NCBI GenBank assembly: GCA_964396845.1
Contig: CAYNGH010000018.1
Coordinates: 1-36,481, forward strand
Length of the DNA stretch: 36,481 bases
Reading direction: 5' to 3'
Source: CAYNGH01 sp964396845
GTDB lineage: Bacteria > Vulcanimicrobiota > JAJTBE01 > CAYNGH01
This document shows, one piece after another, positions 31,765 to 36,481 of this stretch. Under the pieces are notes generated by a model, which ran no database searches, was not told the origin of the DNA, and saw nothing but the letters and a program-made list of their open reading frames with translations. The number at the start of each line of letters is the position of its first letter. The stretch's first letter is position 1. The position numbers and the translations under genes were made by a program.

Positions 31765-32882
31765 CTTGTCACAAGCTCCTTTTTGTTTATAAATTTTGCA
31801 ATGGCATCCTCGAAGAGATGAATGTCAAAAAGACACGACAGGTGGCCGTTACCGCTGTCGTAATAAAAGACATCCGCATCGGGCATATGCTTTGTAGCCT
31901 GCTGTGCCTGGTCCGGGGTAAAGAGAAGATCCGACCGGTCAATAATCATCAGGGTTGGCGCTGTTATGGATGCCCAGGCTTCTTCCCGGCTCTGGCCCTT
32001 TTCCTGAAGATCATACAGAGAATTGGCCCTGGCGATGTAGATGTATGCGTTGGCGTCAAAAAACTGCATCCGTCCCAGAACAATATCCTCAACGCCCTTT
32101 TCCACCAGGTATCGGTTTTCAAAGGCCAGGCGGGGATCCTTTTGGGGATCCGCAAGATTCCGGCCAAACTGCTCCTCCATCCAGTGATCTGTCCTGGTGG
32201 ACATAAGCAATACCTTGAAGGCCAGAAGAAGCCCGTCCCGGGGAGGCTCCTGCCCATAGTAACGGCCCTTGTTCCACCGTGGATCCAGCATGATGGAATA
32301 GATCCCCATCTGGTTGGGAATCATGATGCCGTAGGGCCGAATCATAGGAGTAGCCACCACCGATATGATGGCCCCGGTCATCTCGGGATAGAACCTGCCC
32401 CACAAAAAAGCCTGAAGCCCCCCCATGGATGGCCCCATCACCAGCTTGAACTTTTTGATGCCCAGATGATCCGACAGCATCTTCTGGGCACGGACGCAAT
32501 CCTTCAGGGTGAACATGGGAAAGTCCATCCCGTATTCCTCACCAGTTGCCGGATTGATGGAGGCGGGCCCCGTGGTATGTACCATGGGGTTGTGATGATT
32601 GATGTTGGAGAAGACATCGGTGGCCAGGACAAAGACTCGATCCGTATCGATGATCTTCCCCGGGCCGATGATCCGATCCCACCATCCCGGCGCGGGATCC
32701 GAGGGGTCATACCTGCCGGCAGCGTGACTGGTGCCGGTAAAGTAATGGCAGACCATCACTGCATTATCGTCGTTGCTGTTCAGTCTGCCATAGGTTTCAT
32801 AGCCGAACTCCACAGGAATTGATACGCCGGCATCCTCAAAATGAAAGGAATCGATGGAAAACTTCTTCTTCTCTACAATCAT
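31761..32882 (-). CDS. MetX-like alpha/beta hydrolase (atypical homoserine acetyltransferase family)
   Basis: A 373-residue protein of the homoserine O-acyltransferase fold. The catalytic triad is visible: Ser152 in GPSMGG, Asp318 in IDRSDLLF, His347 in GNGHLSC. N-terminal features match MetX (FGYETYGRLN, VMVCHYFTGTSHAAG, GWWDRIIGPGK, TGPASINPATG). The motif GGCxGSTGP of true homoserine acyltransferases is replaced by SNINHHNPMVHTTGP, so the substrate is probably not homoserine. The start is ATG 32882, with GGAG 7 bases upstream; GTG 32888 lacks proper spacing. It lies between PHA synthase and CoA-transferase, overlapping the latter by four bases. An acyltransferase or thioesterase acting on PHA intermediates is a guess. 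Confidence 0.82.
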   Translation of the reverse strand: MIVEKKKFSIDSFHFEDAGVSIPVEFGYETYGRLNSNDDNAVMVCHYFTGTSHAAGRYDPSDPAPGWWDRIIGPGKIIDTDRVFVLATDVFSNINHHNPMVHTTGPASINPATGEEYGMDFPMFTLKDCVRAQKMLSDHLGIKKFKLVMGPSMGGLQAFLWGRFYPEMTGAIISVVATPMIRPYGIMIPNQMGIYSIMLDPRWNKGRYYGQEPPRDGLLLAFKVLLMSTRTDHWMEEQFGRNLADPQKDPRLAFENRYLVEKGVEDIVLGRMQFFDANAYIYIARANSLYDLQEKGQSREEAWASITAPTLMIIDRSDLLFTPDQAQQATKHMPDADVFYYDSGNGHLSCLFDIHLFEDAIAKFINKKELVTR

Positions 32883-32889
32883 TTCCACA

Positions 32890-32893
32890 CTCC
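32890..32893 (-). promoter_or_regulatory. Ribosome binding site deciding the MetX-like start
   Basis: GGAG on the minus strand, 7 bases before ATG 32882 and only 1 base before the alternative GTG 32888. Confidence 0.65.
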
Positions 32894-32924
32894 ATGAACT
32901 TTGATTTTTCAGGGAAAAGACAAA

Positions 32925-34106
32925 CTATGTCTTTTTTGTTTTCTCCGATGTCTTTCTGCATTTGCCACGGGTTTTCCCGCAACCGGCAGATTCTTTTGTC
33001 CGGGATGAAGTCCTTGCCGGGGCTTTTTTCTCTTTTTCCCGGCGGGTCAGAAATTCCCCCATCAATTCATAGGTTTCCATCCGCTGGGGAAAGAGAGCCA
33101 CCAGAGTGACATGTCCTGCATCGATGGTATGGGACTCCACCGGGCCACCCACCAGATGATCTATGGCTTCTGCAGCTTTCGGGGGGAATACATGATCATG
33201 CCGGGCGATGATATTCTGCACCGGACAGGTGATGTTTGCAAGATTTGCCAACCGTCCGTTGATGGGGAATTTCCCCTTGGCCAGCTGGTTTTCCTGATAG
33301 AGTCCCTTTATGAACTTGCGGAAAACCTCTCCGGGGAAGGGGATCTTGTCGTTGACCCAGGTATCCATGGCCTGATAGTAATGAAGAAAATACTCATCAA
33401 GAACGTTGTTGTAGAGCTTTTTGTAACGTTCCACCGTGGCTTTCAAATCCAAAAACTGGAAGCAGGAATGAATGAACTCCGCAGGGACCAAATCCCCGAA
33501 GGAATCCACCACCTTGTCCACATCAAAGGTTTCAGGATTCGTCCACAAGGCAAGAACTCCCGCGTCCCTGAAATCCACAGGTGTTGTCAGGGTGACCAGC
33601 CGGTTCACCTTGTCGGGGTAAAGAGATGTAAATATGGCCGCCAGAGTCCCCCCCAGACACTGGCCCAGGAGGTTGATTTTTTCCTGTCCCGTTTCCCGGC
33701 TCACCTTGCGCACTGCCCTTCGAAGGAATGTGTCGATGTAATAATCGAAGGTCAGATGGCCGTATTCCGGGCCGGGAGTTCCCCAGTCCAGAAGATACAC
33801 ATCCACTCCCTGTTTTACAAGGCTTTCGATGAGGCTGTGTTCCTTGAGAAGATCCATTATGTAGTACTTGAGAATCAGGGAAGGGACAATAAGAAGAGGC
33901 ACCGGATGGAGTTTTTTCTTCACCGGGGTGAACCGGTAGAGCTTCCCCGCTGCTTCCCGATATATAACCTCTCTGGGGGTTGGGTTGAGCCGGAGTTTCT
34001 TTTTAATTGCCTCCAGCTCTTCCGGGGTTGCCGTGAGAGATTTCAACAGCACCTGGGCATAAGCCTTGTTTTTTTCCTTGGCATCAATAGCTTCCCTTGG
34101 TATCAT
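32925..34106 (-). CDS. phaC: Polyhydroxyalkanoate synthase (class III-like PhaC)
   Basis: A 393-residue enzyme polymerising (R)-3-hydroxyacyl-CoA into polyester at granule surfaces. The active site is Cys150 in the box GQCLGG, with Asp304 (ARHDHVFPP) and His332 (DAGHVTLV). This spacing nearly equals that of the class III Allochromatium vinosum enzyme (Cys149, Asp302, His331, from memory). The short N-terminus also fits class III/IV, which need a PhaE or PhaR partner; PhaE-like proteins lie in the same operon. A C-terminal tail of about 37 residues (357-393) is Lys/Arg/Ser/Thr-rich with two Cys and is not a usual PhaC feature. AAAGGAG precedes the ATG by 7 bases. The upstream PhaE-like gene ends 3 bases away. 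Confidence 0.94.
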   Translation of the reverse strand: MIPREAIDAKEKNKAYAQVLLKSLTATPEELEAIKKKLRLNPTPREVIYREAAGKLYRFTPVKKKLHPVPLLIVPSLILKYYIMDLLKEHSLIESLVKQGVDVYLLDWGTPGPEYGHLTFDYYIDTFLRRAVRKVSRETGQEKINLLGQCLGGTLAAIFTSLYPDKVNRLVTLTTPVDFRDAGVLALWTNPETFDVDKVVDSFGDLVPAEFIHSCFQFLDLKATVERYKKLYNNVLDEYFLHYYQAMDTWVNDKIPFPGEVFRKFIKGLYQENQLAKGKFPINGRLANLANITCPVQNIIARHDHVFPPKAAEAIDHLVGGPVESHTIDAGHVTLVALFPQRMETYELMGEFLTRREKEKKAPARTSSRTKESAGCGKTRGKCRKTSEKTKKT

Positions 34107-34109
34107 AGC

Positions 34110-34436
34110 TTACTCCTTTGCTTTTCCGCGACGCTTCCGGGGGAGCCTGTCCGACAGGTCCTCCATCATCTCCTCCAGACCCAGCAGTCGGGATTCAATA
34201 GTCTGCAGATATTGAAGAACCCGGGCAATATCATCCCGGGTGGGCATATTGGAGGCCTCAAGATAAGCCTTCATGGAACCATTAAAAGCCTTTCTGCTTT
34301 CAAGGCCCGCTTCCATTCCCTTCCCCGCCTCCTTGAGAAACTGGGGATTCCTCAGCATATTCCCCACCTGCCCCACAAAAAGCTTCTCCATCTCCTCCAG
34401 GTATTCTTTGCTGAACTTTGTCGGATCCATAAACAT
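34110..34436 (-). CDS. Short PhaE/phasin-like protein, adjacent to PhaC
   Basis: A 108-residue, largely helical protein. Its C-terminal half carries ASNMPTRDDIARVLQYLQT followed by heptad-like IESRLLGLEEMMEDL, then a basic end (PRKRRGKAKE). This N-[VM]-P-T-R-[DE]-[DE]-I element plus helix is typical of PhaE, phasin and PHA-synthase-associated proteins. A second protein with the same motif lies at 35724-36128. It is far shorter than the classic PhaE (about 360 residues). Two ATG codons, 34436 and 34430, lie 4 and 10 bases from GGGAGG; I chose the first. It ends 3 bases before phaC, so it is the likely synthase partner. Confidence 0.78.
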   Translation of the reverse strand: MFMDPTKFSKEYLEEMEKLFVGQVGNMLRNPQFLKEAGKGMEAGLESRKAFNGSMKAYLEASNMPTRDDIARVLQYLQTIESRLLGLEEMMEDLSDRLPRKRRGKAKE

Positions 34437-34460
34437 AAAACCTCCCAAGAAAATAAATCA

Positions 34461-34491
34461 AGGGCGGGAAATCCACATGACATCCCGCCCT
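34461..34491 (-). terminator. Hairpin between thiolase and PhaE-like gene (attenuator candidate)
   Basis: A perfect 9-bp GC-rich stem (AGGGCGGGA, 34461-34469, with TCCCGCCCT, 34483-34491) and a 13-base loop. On the minus strand it is followed by a T-rich but interrupted stretch (TGATTTATTTTC). It may end part of the transcripts or protect an mRNA end, changing the ratio of upstream to downstream products. Confidence 0.5.
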
Positions 34492-34499
34492 CTGCCATT

Positions 34500-35693
34500 T
34501 TACTTTATCCGCTTCAGAACCGTGGCCAGATTTGAAGCTCCGCTTCCGCCGATGTTATACACAAGGCCCACATGGGGATCCTTTGCCCCCAAGCCGATGG
34601 GCTGACCCATCAACTGCCGGGCAATGAGCACATGCATGCTGGCTCCTGTGGCTCCCACGGGATGACCCTTGGCTTTCAATCCTCCTGAGAGGTTCACGGG
34701 AAGTTTCCCGCCGGGATAAACCATGCTGTTCTCATCCTCGATGAGCTTCCAGCCTTCCCCCTCGGGAGCAAGGCCCATGGCTTCGTATATGAGAATCTCG
34801 GTGATGGTGAAGCAGTCATGAACCTCCGCCACATTCACATCGCTGATGGTCATCCCCGCCTCATCCAGAGCTTTTTTCAGGGACTGCTTTCCTGCCCGGA
34901 GGCTGTAATTCTCCCGCCGGCCCAGGTCCAGGTAATCAGCGCAGTGGCCGATTCCTGCAAACTCCACCACCCGGTCCTTCATCTTTAATGCATCATCGGA
35001 AACCGAAAGAACCAGCGCCGCGGCACCGTCGGACACCAATGAACAGTCATGAAGATGCAGAAGCCCGGTAATCTGAGGATTTTTTTCCGGGGGCATATTC
35101 AGAATGTCCTGGTATGTAAAATCTCTGGGCATATGAGCCAGGGGATTGTGAGTGGCGTTGCGGTAAGCTTTGGATGCCACCATGGCCAGCCACTTTTTCA
35201 TTTGATCCTCGGTGTAACCGAAGTGCTCCATGTAACCCTTTGCAAACTCTGCATAAAGGCCGGGGAAAGTCATCCCCTGGGCTCCTTCGCAGGTCCATTT
35301 GCTGGCCATGGAAAGAACCCTCATCATGTCGCGGGTCTTGAGTTCTGTCATCTTTTCCGCCCCGATGACCAGAACATTTTTATAACGGCCAGCCAGAATA
35401 GAATATACTCCCTCATAGACCGCTGCGGAACTGGAAGCACAGGCAGCCTCCACCTTGGTCATGGGTTTGAAACGAAGATCCTGGTGTATGTCAACGGCCA
35501 CCGGCGCCAGATGTTCCTGGCTGTTGAAACCCGCGGAGCTGTAGTTGCCCACGTAAACCGCGTCGATGTCCCCGGGCCGGAGGCCGGAATCCTCTATGGC
35601 TCCACGGCCTGCTTCCACTATAAGATCATATATGGACTTGTCCTCAAGTTTTCCAAATTTTGTATTGTGTGTCCCTGTAATGCTTACTTTCAT
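34500..35693 (-). CDS. Thiolase family protein (SCP2/acetyl-CoA acetyltransferase-like)
   Basis: A 397-residue thiolase-fold enzyme, expected to condense or cleave acyl-CoAs (for example two acetyl-CoA to acetoacetyl-CoA). The nucleophile is Cys85 in VEAACASSS. Conserved His292 lies in AEVHDCFTITE and His344 in GGLKAKGHPVGATG. The final motif is NIGGSGASN instead of the CxGGG of classical PhaA-type thiolases, placing it with the SCP2-like (non-decarboxylating) group, so a role with longer or branched acyl-CoAs is possible. Lying between two PhaE-like genes in the PHA operon, it probably supplies or recycles polymer precursors. Confidence 0.9.
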   Translation of the reverse strand: MKVSITGTHNTKFGKLEDKSIYDLIVEAGRGAIEDSGLRPGDIDAVYVGNYSSAGFNSQEHLAPVAVDIHQDLRFKPMTKVEAACASSSAAVYEGVYSILAGRYKNVLVIGAEKMTELKTRDMMRVLSMASKWTCEGAQGMTFPGLYAEFAKGYMEHFGYTEDQMKKWLAMVASKAYRNATHNPLAHMPRDFTYQDILNMPPEKNPQITGLLHLHDCSLVSDGAAALVLSVSDDALKMKDRVVEFAGIGHCADYLDLGRRENYSLRAGKQSLKKALDEAGMTISDVNVAEVHDCFTITEILIYEAMGLAPEGEGWKLIEDENSMVYPGGKLPVNLSGGLKAKGHPVGATGASMHVLIARQLMGQPIGLGAKDPHVGLVYNIGGSGASNLATVLKRIK

Positions 35694-35723
35694 TTATACT
35701 GACTTCTCCTTTCAATCTTTCGT

Positions 35724-36128
35724 TTATTTTTCAAAGCCCAGAAGGGCCCGGTCCAGCTTTTCTTCCATGGATTCCAGTCTGTCGTCAAGGTAACTGATCC
35801 TCTCGGAAAGCTCATCGATCTCTTCCCGGGTAGGCACATTCAGGCTGGCCAGATACTGGCGGGTCATCATCTCGGTGAACTTCTGAAACCCTGCCGTGGT
35901 TTTGAAGGCTTCCCAGCTTTTTTCCGTGAAGCCCGGCAACCGCATCACCTTTTCCATCATGTCGGAATAATGAGTTGACCAGTCCTTGTAAAACTTCTCA
36001 CAGCTATCAGAAGAACAATACCCACCCAGAGCATCGAAGCCGGACTTCATCATCTGAGTGTTGAAGTCCATCCAGGATTCCAGAAACCCCTTACACATAT
36101 CCGTTGAATCTGCAACTTTGCTGTCCAT
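35724..36128 (-). CDS. PhaE/phasin-like protein, first gene of the PHA operon
   Basis: A 134-residue amphipathic helical protein. Its N-terminal part (SWMDFNTQMMKSGFDALGG, then YKDWSTHYSDMMEKVMRLPG) resembles phasin/PhaE sequences, and its end carries LNVPTREEIDELSERISYLD with a heptad-like helix, the motif shared with the short protein next to PhaC. Such proteins coat PHA granules or activate class III synthase. Three Cys occur (two in YCSSDSC). The start is ATG 36128, with AAGGAG 6 bases upstream; TTG 36149 would add only a Lys-rich heptapeptide. A strong promoter lies about 80-100 bases upstream. Confidence 0.82.
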   Translation of the reverse strand: MDSKVADSTDMCKGFLESWMDFNTQMMKSGFDALGGYCSSDSCEKFYKDWSTHYSDMMEKVMRLPGFTEKSWEAFKTTAGFQKFTEMMTRQYLASLNVPTREEIDELSERISYLDDRLESMEEKLDRALLGFEK

Positions 36129-36134
36129 TTTCTT

Positions 36135-36140
36135 CTCCTT
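36135..36140 (-). promoter_or_regulatory. Ribosome binding site deciding the first PhaE-like start
   Basis: AAGGAG on the minus strand, 6 bases from ATG 36128; in the longer frame it would lie inside the coding sequence. Confidence 0.8.
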
Positions 36141-36205
36141 CTTATTCAAGTTGTTTACCCTGTTTCCTATCGATTCTGCCCACTACTTTCTTCGCAACTG
36201 CTAAC

Positions 36206-36234
36206 ATTTTACATTATAGCCACAGGATTGTCAA
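36206..36234 (-). promoter_or_regulatory. Strong sigma-70-like promoter of the PHA operon
   Basis: On the minus strand, consensus TTGACA (36229-36234), a 17-base spacer, and TAAAAT (36206-36211). The upstream side (36235-36281) is very A/T-rich and contains GCATT twice, 19 bases apart (36246-36250 and 36265-36269, plus-strand reading), a possible UP element or regulator site. Confidence 0.8.
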
Positions 36235-36274
36235 TAGTTTTTTTCGCATTCACGAAATATTTTTGCATTTGCGT

Positions 36275-36310
36275 AAAAAAAGGAAACCAGATTTATTCAA
36301 TCGAGTTTCC
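36275..36310 (-). terminator. Rho-independent terminator of the right-edge dehydrogenase gene
   Basis: On the minus strand, GGAAACT-C-GATT pairs with AATC-T-GGTTTCC (one C/T mismatch, one T-G pair) around a 5-base loop, followed by seven T (36281 down to 36275). It insulates the dehydrogenase gene from the PHA operon promoter. Confidence 0.82.
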
Positions 36311-36348
36311 CAATAATTAAATCAACAGTTGTCCAGAGGTGATCCGGC

Positions 36349-36481
36349 TCAGTTGCCGTGACGAAGACCGCCGTTGATGTCTATGTTAACTCCGTGAATG
36401 GCATCGCACTGGATGCAGAATTTGACGAGGTCTGAAATCTCCTCTGGCTCAATAAGCCTTCTGATGGGGACCGATGCCAGG
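36349..36481 (-). CDS. Short-chain dehydrogenase/reductase, C-terminal fragment (window edge)
   Basis: The last 44 codons of an SDR gene whose start is outside the window. The frame reads LASVPIRRLIEPEEISDLVK, then FCIQCDAIHGVNIDINGGLR and HGN, then TGA. VPIRRxxxPEEI and GVNIDINGG are the classical C-terminal SDR elements seen in FabG, acetoacetyl-CoA reductase and 3-hydroxybutyrate dehydrogenase. Lying next to the PHA operon, it could be the NAD(P)H step making or using hydroxybutyryl-CoA or hydroxybutyrate, but the fragment cannot decide this. It has its own terminator, so it is a separate transcription unit. Confidence 0.85.
   Translation of the reverse strand, partial: LASVPIRRLIEPEEISDLVKFCIQCDAIHGVNIDINGGLRHGN

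Noticed and set aside
31761..32882. Assignment as metX for methionine synthesis
   Set aside because: The diagnostic GGCxGSTGP motif is missing and the gene lies inside a PHA operon, so only the fold family is claimed.
30868..34535. Plus-strand frames of 317, 334 and 474 codons opposite the CoA-transferase, MetX-like and PhaC/PhaE-like genes
   Set aside because: Each lies opposite a well-supported enzyme gene and lacks family motifs; codon bias of the true genes creates open complementary frames.

Overview
The window is a bacterial chromosomal segment of moderate GC content. It is densely coded: no intergenic gap exceeds 300 bases, there are strong GGAGG-type ribosome binding sites, and several canonical sigma-70-like promoters. 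Two proteins with lipoprotein signals and an MscS channel suggest a Gram-negative-type envelope. An ADP-forming acyl-CoA synthetase, an acetate/propionate-type CoA-transferase and polyhydroxyalkanoate (PHA) genes suggest an organism that interconverts short-chain acyl-CoAs and stores polyester. I cannot name the phylum from sequence alone. No tRNA, rRNA, CRISPR array, insertion sequence or prophage was seen.

Layout. Positions 1-2753 (+): groEL lacking its 5' end, with an intrinsic terminator, then a tandem universal stress protein and a small membrane ORF. Positions 2692-7238 (-): a lipoprotein with PQQ-like beta-propeller repeats, an MscS-family channel, and a four-helix membrane protein with a long low-complexity tail. 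Positions 7339-14595 (+): ADP-forming acyl-CoA synthetase, an orphan DUF58 protein, a small anchored protein, a short-chain dehydrogenase, an ankyrin protein and a TPR-like lipoprotein; the last two have clear promoters overlapped by inverted repeats. Positions 14673-25656 (-): a run reading phosphoglucose/phosphomannose isomerase, ROK sugar kinase, CPBP-family membrane protease, and a giant 2370-residue repeat protein. Positions 25933-28699 (+): murC and alr (peptidoglycan precursors). Positions 28798-36128 (-): a seven-gene PHA operon reading PhaE-like protein, thiolase, second PhaE-like protein, PHA synthase, MetX-like hydrolase, CoA-transferase, MFS transporter. The 3' end of a short-chain dehydrogenase with its own terminator closes the window.

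How the genes fit together. Thiolase and a reductase (possibly the dehydrogenase at the right edge) could make hydroxyacyl-CoA for PhaC. The CoA-transferase and the separately encoded ADP-forming synthetase link organic acids to CoA esters. murC and alr supply cell-wall precursors and face a sugar-phosphate operon across a region holding a perfect 17-base palindrome.

The most unusual item is the giant gene at 14673-21785. It has a basic disordered N-terminus containing a recent 96-base tandem duplication, then roughly 45 degenerate repeats of about 34-36 residues predicted to be two-helix units, then a C-terminal CxxC-x14-CxxC zinc-ribbon-like motif. I recognise no family for it. A second candidate for novelty is the MetX-like protein inside the PHA operon, which keeps the hydrolase triad but lacks the GGCxGSTGP motif of true homoserine acyltransferases.
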